Assembly (NCBI GenBank): GCA_028284745.1
Contig: JANQRC010000067.1
Coordinates: forward strand, 28,080-92,079
DNA length: 64,000 nt
Direction of reading: 5' to 3'
DNA from: Flavobacteriaceae bacterium
GTDB lineage: Bacteria; Bacteroidota; Bacteroidia; Flavobacteriales; Flavobacteriaceae
Below the pieces are notes generated by a model that was not told where the DNA came from, did not search any database, and saw only the letters and a list, made by a program, of their open reading frames with translations. A program made the translations under genes and the position numbers. Positions 10,075 to 19,535 of the stretch are shown in pieces (the first letter of the stretch is position 1; the number at the start of each line of letters is the position of its first letter).

Positions 10075-10125
10075 CGCTTTGATCGAATTCCACTATAAAA
10101 ATAGAAGAATGTTTACATTTGTGGA

Positions 10126-10707
10126 ATGACCGAAGATACTTCCTTTTTTCAACATGAGACTGCCATTGTTTCACCACAAGCACAAATTGGTGCTGACACC
10201 AAGATCTGGCATTTCTGTCACGTGATGAAGGATAGTGTGATCGGCAAACGCTGTATGCTAGGGCAGAATGTGATGGTCGCCTCAAAAGTTTCCCTAGGAA
10301 ACAACGTAAGAGTACAAAACAATGTTTCGATCTATACGGGTGTGATCTGTGAGGACGACGTATTCCTTGGTCCATCGATGGTATTCACAAACGTCATCAA
10401 TCCGCGAAGTCATGTAGACCGCAAGCAAGAGCTCAAACAAACCCTCGTAAAAAAAGGTGCAACCATAGGTGCCAATGCTACGGTGATCTGCGGTAATACC
10501 ATTGGCGCTTATGCCATGATAGGCGCAGGTGCCGTCATCACAAAAGATGTAAAGGATCATGCACTAGTGGTCGGCAACCCTGCCAGGCAAATTGGTTGGG
10601 TAAGCGAATATGGTGAGCGGCTACATTTTTCTGAGGAAGGAAAGGCCATCTGCCTGGTCACTAACGAAACGTACACACTAGAAGATAACCATGTAAAAAA
10701 AGTATAG
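10126..10707 (+). CDS. wlbB: WlbB/WbpD-type UDP-sugar N-acetyltransferase
   Basis: Left-handed beta-helix acyltransferase of the family that acetylates the 3-amino group of UDP-2-acetamido-3-amino-glucuronate. Hexapeptide repeats run through the protein (IGADTKIWHF, VIGKRCMLGQ, LGNNVRVQNN and later IGANATVICG), with the conserved SIYTGVICEDDVFLGPS and NPRSHVDRK segments and a C-terminal VVGNPARQIGWV. Substrate is inferred from family resemblance and from the downstream WlbA-like dehydrogenase; the aminotransferase normally needed between the two steps is not in the window. Confidence 0.85.
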   Translation: MTEDTSFFQHETAIVSPQAQIGADTKIWHFCHVMKDSVIGKRCMLGQNVMVASKVSLGNNVRVQNNVSIYTGVICEDDVFLGPSMVFTNVINPRSHVDRKQELKQTLVKKGATIGANATVICGNTIGAYAMIGAGAVITKDVKDHALVVGNPARQIGWVSEYGERLHFSEEGKAICLVTNETYTLEDNHVKKV

Positions 10708-10708
10708 G

Positions 10709-11674
10709 TTGAAGAATTTTGCCATCATCGGAACTGCGGGCTATATCGCGCCACGACACATGGACGCCATCAAGCGAACCGAAAACCAACTATTGGTTGC
10801 CTTAGATAAGACTGATAGCGTCGGAGTGATCGATTCTTATTTCCCTAACGCAAGTTTCTTCACAGAATTCGAGCGTTTTGACCGCCATATCGAGAAGCTA
10901 AAGCATGAACACAACAAGCCCCTGGACTATGTGTCTATTTGCACGCCCAACTATCTTCACGATGCGCATATACGGTTTGCACTTAGACGCAACGCACATG
11001 CTATCTGCGAAAAACCCCTGGTCATCAACCCCTGGAATTTAGATGCCTTAGAAAAGATCCAAGCCGAGTCGCAAGGAACCATCTATACCATTCTACAACT
11101 TCGACTACACCCAACCATCATTGCCTTAAAGCAGAAGATCGAGCAAGAACCTGATAAGATCCATGATGTAGACCTTACCTATATCACCTCACGTGGCAAG
11201 TGGTATTATGCCTCATGGAAAGGACAATTGGACAAATCTGGTGGCATTTGCACAAACATTGGCATTCACTTCTTTGACATGCTCACGTGGGTCTTTGGTG
11301 ATGTGGCCAGCCAAAAAGTACATGTGAACAATCACGATACGGCCTCAGGCCTGCTGCAGCTAAAAAAAGCAAACGTACGTTGGTTCTTGTCGATCAACGA
11401 ACAAAACCTTCCGAAAGAAATACAGGAGAAAGAGCAACGCACATATCGCGCTATTCACATCGATGGAGAAGAATTAGAGTTCAGCCGAGGGTTTACAGAA
11501 CTTCATCTGCACTCTTACCAGAAGATACTTGCTGATGATGGTTTTGGGTTAAACGATGCTCGAAAAGCTGTAGAGATCACTTATGCGATCAGAAATGAGC
11601 AACTATCACCTCTTGTTGGCGAATATCATCCTCTTGCAAAGAATCCGCAGACAAAACATCCGTTTGGATACTAA
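10709..11674 (+). CDS. wlbA: WlbA-type UDP-GlcNAcA 3-dehydrogenase (Gfo/Idh/MocA)
   Basis: NAD-dependent oxidoreductase of the Gfo/Idh/MocA family, closest in motif to WlbA/WbpB, which oxidises C3 of UDP-N-acetylglucosaminuronate. The N-terminus FAIIGTAGYIAPRHM is the dinucleotide-binding motif; CEKPLVINPWNLDAL holds the conserved EKP lysine; GICTNIGIHFFDML carries the catalytic histidine region. The start is a TTG at 10709, one base after the stop of the acetyltransferase gene, and it preserves the family N-terminus, so a TTG start is well supported. The pair indicates synthesis of a 2,3-diamino sugar acid. Confidence 0.87.
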   Translation: MKNFAIIGTAGYIAPRHMDAIKRTENQLLVALDKTDSVGVIDSYFPNASFFTEFERFDRHIEKLKHEHNKPLDYVSICTPNYLHDAHIRFALRRNAHAICEKPLVINPWNLDALEKIQAESQGTIYTILQLRLHPTIIALKQKIEQEPDKIHDVDLTYITSRGKWYYASWKGQLDKSGGICTNIGIHFFDMLTWVFGDVASQKVHVNNHDTASGLLQLKKANVRWFLSINEQNLPKEIQEKEQRTYRAIHIDGEELEFSRGFTELHLHSYQKILADDGFGLNDARKAVEITYAIRNEQLSPLVGEYHPLAKNPQTKHPFGY

Positions 11675-11709
11675 AAACACCCGCCTGTCTCCTCTTCTAG
11701 GAAAGAGCC

Positions 11710-13344
11710 TCAGTCGATCACTTCGTGCAGCACAGTTCCCGTAGCGCCATTGGGGAAGGCATTGCCGAGCAATACTGAAATCGTAGGCGCCGCATCGATG
11801 ATGCGCGTCTTCTTTACAGTACTGCCTTTGTTGATACCTTTTCCGAAGAAGATCAATGGAACATGGGTATCGTAGTTCATTCCGCTACCGTGTGTAGAGC
11901 CCGTCTTTGGATAGCTGATCGTTGCAGGATCAGGAACTATGATGATATCTCCCGAACGTCTCTGGTTGAAACCATTCTTCAACAACAGCGCGATACCATC
12001 ATTGTAGGCCTCCTTATGCAATTGCTCAGCCGTAAATACCTTGTCTATTTGTGGTTGTGTGATCAACCAAGCTGCCATGGCCTCTACAACATCTCCGTGA
12101 TCGAAGTCTGCTAACTCCCTAATGGCGCCATGATTCAAAAACAACTGATTGTTTGAAGCGTTGGCGATCAGGTCGGTTCTTCCAAAGGTACCTTGCATAA
12201 ATTCGGCCGCTGCTTTCTTGGCAGCATCACTATCCAGGTAACCGGCAGGAATCTTTACGGACCGTAAGAATGAAGGCACATGTACTGCAGCGTGATCAGC
12301 CGTTAAGAACAATGTATACTCGCCGCTGCCCACTTGCATGTCAAGATGTTCAAGCAGGCGCTCCAGATCTTTATCCAACCGAATGTAAGTGTCCTGTATC
12401 TCTTTAGAGTTCACCCCAAATTGGTGCCCTACATAGTCTGTAGAACTATAGCTTATTGCCAAAACATCCGTGATATCGTCTTTTCCGAGGTGTTCACCTT
12501 CAATGGCCGCGATGGCGAAGTCAGTTGTTAAGCTGTTTCCGTAAGGCGTGGCCTTCAAGATGTCATAATTGCCGTTTTCCTTACTTAATTTCTTCAACCT
12601 ATGGGGAAAGACTGCTTTTTCTTCACCTCGAAAGGTTCCCTCGAAATCATTTTCATCAGGGCCACTTTCTGTGTAGGAGGCGATACTTTTGTAGGTGTCC
12701 CAGGTCTTCAAGTACTTGTTGACGGTCTTTGATGCGTTGAAGCTCTTTACCCACTCTGGTAGCGTATCCATATAATAAGAGCTGCTGATCCACTTGCCAT
12801 CTTTCTTTCCTTCGAACCAATAGGCCGCATTGGCAGAATGACCCGCTGGCAGTATGGCACCACGATCTTTTACGGCTATCCCGATACTCTTTCCCCTAAA
12901 CTGCGTGGCCAAGCGATTCTGATCTCCCAAGGTCGTGGTCTTCATACGATGAGGTGACATCTTGCCAGCGCCACTCTCAGACCCTACGGTCTCATAACGA
13001 TCATCCGAAGCGCAATAGACCATGACTCCAATTTCCTTGTCGTACCAATGGTTAGCGATCACACCATGCGTACTAGGTGTCGTGCCCGTATATACTGAGG
13101 TATGCCCTGGACCTGTATAGGTTGGCACATAGTTGAAGTGGTTGTTCTTACAGTTGAAACCTTCACCCACCAAACGCTTGAACCCACCTTCATCATAGTG
13201 GTCCCAGAAGCGAGTGATATAGTCGTAGCGCATCTGGTCTACCACAATACCAACCACTAGTTTCGGCTTGGTGAAAGGTGCTTCTTTTTTTTGTGAATAG
13301 CATAGGGACGAAGCAAATACAAAAAGTATTACTAGTTTTTTCAT
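11710..13344 (-). CDS. pafA: PafA-type alkaline phosphatase, exported
   Basis: Zinc-dependent phosphomonoesterase of the alkaline phosphatase superfamily, resembling flavobacterial PafA, which is active without phosphate starvation. A signal peptide (MKKLVILFVFASSLCYSQ) is present. Visible active-site residues, numbered from 13344, are Asp36 (GIVVDQM), the nucleophile Thr77 (PTYTGPGH), Asn98, Lys159 and Arg161 (AVKDR), then STDYVGH and LTADHA metal ligands and a late GSTHGS. An in-frame ATG at 13356 is an alternative start. There is no T9SS tail, so a periplasmic location is likely. Confidence 0.92.
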   Translation of the reverse strand: MKKLVILFVFASSLCYSQKKEAPFTKPKLVVGIVVDQMRYDYITRFWDHYDEGGFKRLVGEGFNCKNNHFNYVPTYTGPGHTSVYTGTTPSTHGVIANHWYDKEIGVMVYCASDDRYETVGSESGAGKMSPHRMKTTTLGDQNRLATQFRGKSIGIAVKDRGAILPAGHSANAAYWFEGKKDGKWISSSYYMDTLPEWVKSFNASKTVNKYLKTWDTYKSIASYTESGPDENDFEGTFRGEEKAVFPHRLKKLSKENGNYDILKATPYGNSLTTDFAIAAIEGEHLGKDDITDVLAISYSSTDYVGHQFGVNSKEIQDTYIRLDKDLERLLEHLDMQVGSGEYTLFLTADHAAVHVPSFLRSVKIPAGYLDSDAAKKAAAEFMQGTFGRTDLIANASNNQLFLNHGAIRELADFDHGDVVEAMAAWLITQPQIDKVFTAEQLHKEAYNDGIALLLKNGFNQRRSGDIIIVPDPATISYPKTGSTHGSGMNYDTHVPLIFFGKGINKGSTVKKTRIIDAAPTISVLLGNAFPNGATGTVLHEVID

Positions 13345-13455
13345 TGTCGAGATCATTGTCGTCCAAAAATACGGGTTTTCGCGTTCTACATAACAACCAA
13401 GAAGTTAAATCGCTTGAAGAATTCTTTTTTTATCTTCGCTCTGTAATTCTATTTG

Positions 13456-14193
13456 ATGCAATACCTACGACAGATCGGTGCTTATTTCTTGATGCTTGGC
13501 AATATCTTCCGGAAGACAACGAAGTGGAGCGCTCTCAGAAAATTGATATTCAAAGAAATAGATGACCTTATTATTGGGTCGTTGGGCATTGTATGTTTCA
13601 TCTCGTTCTTTGTCGGAGGCGTTATCTCCATACAGACCGCATTGAATATCGACAATCCCCTGATCCCAAAGTACCTGGTAGGGTTTGCTACACGACAATC
13701 GGTGATCCTGGAGTTTGCGCCAACACTTATCTCCATCATCATGGCCGGAAAGGTAGGGTCGTTCATCACATCGAGTATTGGCACCATGCGTGTTACCGAG
13801 CAGATCGATGCGTTAGAAGTAATGGGCATCAACCCGTTGAACTATCTGGTGCTACCAAAGATCATCGCGATGATGTTATATCCATTCATCATCATCATCT
13901 CTATGTTCCTAGGCATCCTAGGCGGATGGATGGCTTCTATCTATGGTGGTTTTTCGAGCAGTGCTGACTTTGTTGAAGGACTTCAGATAGATTTTATCCC
14001 ATTTCATATGACGTATGCCTTCATAAAGACGGTCGTCTTTGCCTTTGTATTAGCGACGGTACCTTCTTTCCATGGATATTATATGAAAGGCGGCGCCCTA
14101 GAAGTAGGCAAAGCTAGTACCACGGCCTTTGTGTGGACCAGTGTGGTCATCATTGTACTTAACTATATCATAACTCAACTCTTGCTCGCATGA
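13456..14193 (+). CDS. MlaE-family ABC transporter permease
   Basis: Integral membrane permease with about five to six segments and the MlaE (DUF140) domain covering most of the protein, including GGVISIQTALNI, a FAPTLISIIMAGKVGS loop and ALEVMGINPLNYLVLPK. In other bacteria it works with an MlaF-type ATPase and an MCE protein to move phospholipids between membranes. ATG at 13456 was chosen over an adjacent TTG at 13453. The last 4 bases overlap the ATPase gene (ATGA). No MCE-domain gene follows in this window. Confidence 0.9.
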   Translation: MQYLRQIGAYFLMLGNIFRKTTKWSALRKLIFKEIDDLIIGSLGIVCFISFFVGGVISIQTALNIDNPLIPKYLVGFATRQSVILEFAPTLISIIMAGKVGSFITSSIGTMRVTEQIDALEVMGINPLNYLVLPKIIAMMLYPFIIIISMFLGILGGWMASIYGGFSSSADFVEGLQIDFIPFHMTYAFIKTVVFAFVLATVPSFHGYYMKGGALEVGKASTTAFVWTSVVIIVLNYIITQLLLA

Positions 14194-14957
14194 TCCAAGT
14201 TGAAAACATTCATAAGACATTTGGCGAAAATCATGTGTTGAAGGGCATTACCACTTCTTTTGAACAAAGTAAGACCAATCTGGTCATCGGGCAGAGTGGT
14301 TCGGGGAAAACTGTCTTCCTAAAATGCATGCTTGGACTCTTCACCCCCGAAGAAGGAGAGATCTATTATAGCGGACAAGCATATTCAGAGATGGACCGCG
14401 ACCAGCGCATCGACCTTCGCCGTGACATGGGCATGGTATTTCAAGGAAGTGCGCTCTTTGATTCGATGACAGTAGAAGAAAATGTAACCTTCCCGATGGA
14501 GATGTTCTCCAAAAAATCGAAAGAAGAAATGCGCGATCGTGCCAATGTGGCATTAGAGCGCGTAAACTTGGTGAATGCCAACGACCGTTATCCGTCTGAG
14601 ATATCCGGCGGCATGCAGAAGCGTGTAGCGATCGCGCGTGCTATTGTTATGAATCCCAAGTACTTGTTCTGTGATGAGCCAAACTCTGGACTAGACCCAA
14701 GGACTGCGATACTGATCGACAACTTGATCCAAGAGATCACCGACGAGTTCAACATCACTACGGTGATCAATACGCACGACATGAACTCGGTGATGGAAAT
14801 TGGCGAGAAGATCGTCTTTCTAAAGGACGGTTATTTGACTTGGGAAGGCACCAACAAGGAAATCTTCAAGACTGACAACGAGGCCGTGACCAATTTCGTG
14901 TATTCCTCTGAACTCTTCAAAAAAGTACGAAAGATGTATTTGGAAGATAGTCATTAG
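14190..14957 (+). CDS. MlaF-like ABC transporter ATP-binding protein
   Basis: ATPase partner of the MlaE-like permease, predicted to energise phospholipid trafficking at the inner membrane. Walker A is GQSGSGKT, the ABC signature is ISGGMQKRVAIARA and Walker B is YLFCDEPNSGLDP, followed by the H-loop in INTHDMNSV. The GGMQKRV form is typical of the Mla subgroup. It overlaps the permease by 4 bases. Only two components are present here; the MCE substrate-binding protein would have to be encoded elsewhere. Confidence 0.92.
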   Translation: MIQVENIHKTFGENHVLKGITTSFEQSKTNLVIGQSGSGKTVFLKCMLGLFTPEEGEIYYSGQAYSEMDRDQRIDLRRDMGMVFQGSALFDSMTVEENVTFPMEMFSKKSKEEMRDRANVALERVNLVNANDRYPSEISGGMQKRVAIARAIVMNPKYLFCDEPNSGLDPRTAILIDNLIQEITDEFNITTVINTHDMNSVMEIGEKIVFLKDGYLTWEGTNKEIFKTDNEAVTNFVYSSELFKKVRKMYLEDSH

Positions 14958-15063
14958 TCAGCCGATGGTCGAAAGGAAGTCCTTTTTCATAAAGATAAAT
15001 AAGGTCTCCCAGCAACTTTAGCGCTAAACACTCCTCGACCTATTGATCTTGTTACATCTGGAA

Positions 15064-16539
15064 CTATTCTTCAGACCGAATCTCAAACTTCTTGTCTCCC
15101 AACTTCAACTTCAACCAAGCTTCTAGCTTCTGTTTTTGAGAAGCAAGTGCATCTTCTGCTACCGAGTCTTTCCACTTGGTCGTGAAACGAGCAATGGTAT
15201 CTATCTTCTCAAAATTAGAGCGAATGATATTGGCATATGACAACTGGGCCAGATGTTCGTAGTTGATCTTAGCCTCATCGCTGATCTCTTGAAAAGGAAC
15301 AGAAGCCTCTTCAAACCTAGACAGTTGTGCCACGCGCTCTTCTAGGAAAGATATCTTATGGGTCTGATTCATCAGGTCTAACGAATCGCGATAGCGAAGC
15401 TCTTTCATGTATTTCATCTCGTCCAGACCACTGTTTCTTGACTGATTCAGCAGGATCTGCGTGTTGTCTAGGGCCGAATAGTCCTTCAACCTGCTGCGCA
15501 GCACATTCAGTGTAGACTCTGGAATACGGTCGTCGCCAAAAGAGGTCAACTCAATAGTAGAAAGGTTTTGCCCTGAGTTATATTTGAAGGTCGCATACCT
15601 TTGGATATAGGCCGAATTGGGAAGTCCTTCTAACTCATTATTGATAAAGCGCTTGGCATCACCCTTAAATCTGCTTTCATTGAGAACGCTTACAAAGGTG
15701 AACACTGCGGGCACCATGGCCAGTATGGCAAAGAAGGAAGCGATACGGGCAATGCGTTTCCGTTTGGCAGAGTTCGCATAACGGATCATCGGAAAACGCA
15801 AGAATTTCAACACCAAAAAGGTTGCCAATGCGATAAAGATGGTATTGATGGTGAAGAGGTACATGGCTCCGGCAGCGAAATTCAATCCAATTGCTTCGCC
15901 CAATGCGGCCTTGGCCAATCCATAGCCCACTGTACACAATGGTGGCATCAGTGCCGTAGCAATAGCAACACCGAAGATCACGCTAGCGATGGTCCCTTTT
16001 TTGGTACGTGCGATGATCAAGGCAAGGCCGCCGAAAAAGGCGATCAACACATCTCGGATATCGGGTCGGGTCCTGGCCAGAAGTTCAGAGGAATCTTCAC
16101 GAAGCGGAAACAACCAAAAGAACAAGAAGGCAGTTAGCACACTCAGCACGACCATCACGGCAAAGTTGATCAGCGAACGGCGTAACGTATCGATATCGTT
16201 GATGGCGATCGACATACCGACACCTAGAATCGGGCCCATTAACGGAGAAATAAGCATCGCCCCGATGACCACTGCGGTAGAGTTTGCGTTTAACCCGACC
16301 GAAGCCACGAAGATCGAGCAGATCAGGATCCATGAAGTTGCCCCCTTAAAGGGAATATCGTTCTTTATGGCCTCGATCGTCGTATCGCGATCGGTATCTT
16401 TGCGAAAGCCGAAGAGGTTTACCAAAAAACTCTTCACATTATGCCAAAGACTTTTGGCATCTTGTTTTACTGCCTCTTTGACGACTTGTGTCTCTTCTAC
16501 TTGCTCTTCCTTAAAATCGAATTTGCTCTCTTGTGTCAT
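15064..16539 (-). CDS. DUF389 domain membrane protein
   Basis: Polytopic membrane protein with a DUF389 domain (about residues 50-270). Landmarks are a first segment WILICSIFVASVGLN followed by VVIGAMLISPLMGP, and ATALMPPLCTVGYGLA further on. The C-terminal 200 residues are soluble and charged with coiled-coil character. Function is not established for the family. ATG at 16539 was chosen over an in-frame TTG at 16548; it starts 5 bases after the manC stop, so the two form an operon. Confidence 0.85.
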   Translation of the reverse strand: MTQESKFDFKEEQVEETQVVKEAVKQDAKSLWHNVKSFLVNLFGFRKDTDRDTTIEAIKNDIPFKGATSWILICSIFVASVGLNANSTAVVIGAMLISPLMGPILGVGMSIAINDIDTLRRSLINFAVMVVLSVLTAFLFFWLFPLREDSSELLARTRPDIRDVLIAFFGGLALIIARTKKGTIASVIFGVAIATALMPPLCTVGYGLAKAALGEAIGLNFAAGAMYLFTINTIFIALATFLVLKFLRFPMIRYANSAKRKRIARIASFFAILAMVPAVFTFVSVLNESRFKGDAKRFINNELEGLPNSAYIQRYATFKYNSGQNLSTIELTSFGDDRIPESTLNVLRSRLKDYSALDNTQILLNQSRNSGLDEMKYMKELRYRDSLDLMNQTHKISFLEERVAQLSRFEEASVPFQEISDEAKINYEHLAQLSYANIIRSNFEKIDTIARFTTKWKDSVAEDALASQKQKLEAWLKLKLGDKKFEIRSEE

Positions 16540-16544
16540 TTTGA

Positions 16545-17624
16545 TCAACCGTATTGATTACCAAACTTCTCTTTTACTGAATTCAGTACTTTTTTTATAT
16601 CCTGTTCCTTCTGCTTCGGGTAGATCAGCAACACTTCATCTTTGTCTACGATGACATAATCCTTCAATCCATCTACCACAACGACCTTATCTCCTCTGGT
16701 ACGGATCATGTTGCCACTAGCGTCTTCAGAAAGCACGCGGGCATTTACGACCGCGTTGTTGTCAGCATCTTTGTCTAGCTTATCGTATAATGAACCCCAC
16801 GTGCCCAGATCATTCCAATCGAATGTGGCGGGAAGTACGTGAATTTCCTCCGAATGCTCCATGATCGCATAATCTACCGAGATATTTTCGGCTTTCGGAT
16901 AGTTTTCTCGTATGAAAGCTTCCTCTGAGACAGTATTATATACATCTTCACCTGCTTTGAACAGTTGGAAGAGTCTAGGTCGAAATGTTTTAAAAGCGTC
17001 GACGATCGTCTTGGCACTCCATACAAAGATGCCTGCATTCCAAAGATAATTTCCTTCAGAAAGGAATTGCTGAGCCGTCTCATGATCAGGTTTCTCAGTA
17101 AATCGAAGTACCTTCTTCATCGCATCACTTCCCTCTCTTTGATATTGAATGTACCCATAGCCGGTGTTGGGAAACGTAGGTTGGACACCCAATGTCATCA
17201 GTTTTGTCGAATCTTGACAAGCGGTGAAAGCCGTCTCCATGTCTTGTACAAAAGCCGCTTCATCCTCGATCCAATGATCGCTGGGCGCCACCACCATGAC
17301 CGCATTGGGATTTTCCTTTTGGACCTTCAGAGATGCGTACAGAATGCAAGGTGCTGTGTTGCGCATGGCCGGCTCTAACACTACTTGACGCTGTGTTACT
17401 TGCGGCAATTGCGCCAACACCAAGTCGTTGTATCGTTCGTTGGTCAAGATGAATATATTTTCAGCAGGAATTAATTTGTTTAGTCTGCTAAAGGTCTTTT
17501 GAATAAGCGTTTCGCCTGCTCCTAGCATGTCGTGAAACTGCTTGGGAAAACTAGTGGTGCTCACCGGCCAAAACCGTGAACCAATGCCGCCTGCCATCAA
17601 TATGGCATAAAAGTCTTTGTTCAT
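16545..17624 (-). CDS. manC: mannose-1-phosphate guanylyltransferase
   Basis: Makes GDP-mannose from mannose-1-phosphate and GTP for surface polysaccharides. The nucleotidyltransferase signature MAGGIGSRFWPVST is at residues ~12-25, and the FTEKPDHETAQQFL sugar-binding segment is present. At 359 residues it is the single-function form without the C-terminal phosphomannose isomerase domain of long ManC/AlgA proteins. It lies directly upstream of the DUF389 gene on the same strand. GDP-mannose supply fits the flippase and amino-sugar genes nearby, though these are separate transcription units. Confidence 0.93.
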   Translation of the reverse strand: MNKDFYAILMAGGIGSRFWPVSTTSFPKQFHDMLGAGETLIQKTFSRLNKLIPAENIFILTNERYNDLVLAQLPQVTQRQVVLEPAMRNTAPCILYASLKVQKENPNAVMVVAPSDHWIEDEAAFVQDMETAFTACQDSTKLMTLGVQPTFPNTGYGYIQYQREGSDAMKKVLRFTEKPDHETAQQFLSEGNYLWNAGIFVWSAKTIVDAFKTFRPRLFQLFKAGEDVYNTVSEEAFIRENYPKAENISVDYAIMEHSEEIHVLPATFDWNDLGTWGSLYDKLDKDADNNAVVNARVLSEDASGNMIRTRGDKVVVVDGLKDYVIVDKDEVLLIYPKQKEQDIKKVLNSVKEKFGNQYG

Positions 17625-17836
17625 ATACTTGGTTTAAAGCTGAAAGTCGAAAGCACAAAGCCTAAAATTGAATGGGCGTAGCTTTCTTTCAAACCTTCGC
17701 TTGTCATTCGAAAACTTCATTTTCTTCATTCATTTTGCGCCTTATTACTCCCAACTCCACATTCACAGATGCTTCGATACCACGCTTTGCGCCGCGCAGC
17801 ATCCACTTCTTCACACTCTTCATTCGTAATTCAAAA

Positions 17837-18433
17837 TCATGCTATCATTTCAACTTCAGCATTAGGTTGAAACAGGTACACGCGACCAGTATGCACCTCA
17901 ACACATTCGTAGCGCTTCACACGCTTGCTGCCACGCCTGAATATCTTCCCATTGTCAATTCGAAATGTACTACCCAAAGGCAATTCAAAGATATAGGTTT
18001 TATCGTTCTGTGGGTCGAACTGTTTTAGGGCAATGGCCAGTTGTGCATCCGTATCGCTCGAGGCCTTGGGGCTTTTAAAATGGTGTGCCAGCAATGGCAA
18101 CAACTTTTGCGGAAAGATCTCTGGGCGCAAGAACGGCAACATCAGATGCTGAAAGGTACGCTTCCACTCGACACCATGTGGCCTTATCTGTCTGCCATAT
18201 TGCTCAAAAGCCACGAGGTGAGCAATTTCGTGTACCAAGGTGATCAAGAAACGATATTTATTCAGTGAAGCGTTTACCGTGATCCCGTGCGAACCATCGG
18301 GCCGTTTGCGATAATCACCATGTCGCGTGCGACGATGGTCCACGATCTTTAGATGTACCTGATGCTGTTGTATCATCTGAAAAGCAGCTTCAACAGCATG
18401 CTCAGGCAAATATTTGGACAAGGTATCTTGCAC
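17837..18433 (-). CDS. SprT-like zinc metalloprotein
   Basis: SprT-like domain protein with the zinc metalloprotease motif HEIAH at residues 68-72, preceded by a basic region and followed by conserved hydrophobic residues. Family members include proteases for DNA-protein crosslinks in eukaryotes; bacterial roles are largely unknown. The 198-residue length is normal. The only possible upstream start is a GTG at 18433, directly preceded by a stop codon in frame, so the GTG is preferred. The 3' neighbour manC is 212 bases away. Confidence 0.8.
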   Translation of the reverse strand: MQDTLSKYLPEHAVEAAFQMIQQHQVHLKIVDHRRTRHGDYRKRPDGSHGITVNASLNKYRFLITLVHEIAHLVAFEQYGRQIRPHGVEWKRTFQHLMLPFLRPEIFPQKLLPLLAHHFKSPKASSDTDAQLAIALKQFDPQNDKTYIFELPLGSTFRIDNGKIFRRGSKRVKRYECVEVHTGRVYLFQPNAEVEMIA

Positions 18434-18823
18434 AGGCTAAAAATACGGGAAAGTGTGGCAATGGTATGTACATATCTTCACTATTTTGAAACTTCACATT
18501 TTTTTCTGCAGCAAATTCTTGTTTTGCTTCTGGGGTCGCAATAGGAAGGCCTTTCAAGTAAATACGGTATATGCCACTTTGTTTCTTACCTTTATCGGGA
18601 ACTCTTCTTGGTGAAATGCATGATGTCCTGTAAGGAAGAAATGCATCGTTACGCTTCTAAAACGGCAATGTAATGGATAAGAATGCAACAATACGAATTA
18701 CAGGTTGTGATGCATTTAGGAAGAACCGAGATCTAAAAGAACGTATTGGGAGTATGAAAATTATGTATCTTGATGAATGGGGCGGAAAACTTTGCGACAA
18801 GTTACATTTGAAAAACCAACCAA
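18434..18823 (+). other. 390-base gap, no supported gene
   Basis: No convincing gene. On the minus strand an open frame without a start codon (about 18410-18655) has protein-like composition, including IYLKGLPIATPEAKQEFAAEKN, and could be the tail of a lost gene. A 58-codon plus-strand frame from 18673 has no support and overlaps the next gene. The region marks the start of a poorly conserved patch that runs to about 20.7 kb. Confidence 0.4.
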
Positions 18824-19372
18824 ATGAAAGAAGCCAAGAGAACACTTGAGGAACAAAGAATTGAGTTCGCCAATGGAAAATTTCTTGCAACACCATTAGC
18901 CGGATCGATCGTTTGGACTACAGTTGGATCTGTCGGAATTCTTTTCTCTGACCTCATAGCGGTATGGTCTATTTTTATCGGAACAGGAAGTATTGTGTAC
19001 TTGGGCCTCTTTCTGTCCAAATTCACCGGTGAAAATTTCCTGGATAGAAGTAAGCCTAAAAACGAATTTGATACGCTCTTTCTTTTTACCGTCGGACAGG
19101 CCATTCTCGTATACTCGATCGCGATACCTTTTTTCCTCGTTGACCATTCTTCACTTCCAATGACTGTTGGAATCCTTACTGGATTGATGTGGTTGCCATT
19201 CTCTTGGATAATAAAACATTGGGTCGGAATTTTTCACGCACTGACCAGAACAATTCTAGTACTGGCTCTTTGGTACCTCTTGCCTGAGTACAGATTCATT
19301 GCAATTCCTTTTGGAATCGTTCTGATCTATATAGTTACGATGATGATTCTAAAAAATAGAAAGAATGGCTGA
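18824..19372 (+). CDS. six-helix integral membrane protein, unknown
   Basis: 182-residue protein with a short charged N-terminus (KEAKRTLEEQRIEFANG) and about six closely spaced hydrophobic segments. Its overall design recalls small DUF7010-type membrane proteins, but I am not certain of that. It stands alone, with no partner on the same strand, flanked by non-coding or decayed DNA, and could be a transferred or cassette-like gene. The sequence just after it (19381-19405) has the look of an imperfect inverted-repeat tail seen behind isolated accessory genes. Confidence 0.55.
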   Translation: MKEAKRTLEEQRIEFANGKFLATPLAGSIVWTTVGSVGILFSDLIAVWSIFIGTGSIVYLGLFLSKFTGENFLDRSKPKNEFDTLFLFTVGQAILVYSIAIPFFLVDHSSLPMTVGILTGLMWLPFSWIIKHWVGIFHALTRTILVLALWYLLPEYRFIAIPFGIVLIYIVTMMILKNRKNG

Positions 19373-19535
19373 GATAAAAACGCGTTACAACAACGGCTAT
19401 GATCCAGCGTCTCTGGTGGTCGACCAAAAGAAATTTCTCACTCGGCAATAGGAGATCGAGCCAGGAAGAAGCAAGGTTTCGACTGAAGCAAAGTACGAGT
19501 TCTTTTGTGCTTGATCATCACTCCCAGAGTTTTTA

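Noticed and set aside
17707..17825. 39-codon minus-strand ORF (MKSVKKWMLRGAKRG...) between the SprT-like gene and manC
   Set aside because: Too short and without recognisable similarity or promoter; chance frame in intergenic DNA is as likely.
18410..18655. Minus-strand open frame with protein-like text (IYLKGLPIATPEAKQEFAAEKN)
   Set aside because: No start codon before the open stretch, it overlaps the SprT-like gene, and I recognise no family. It may be a relic but is not supported as a gene.
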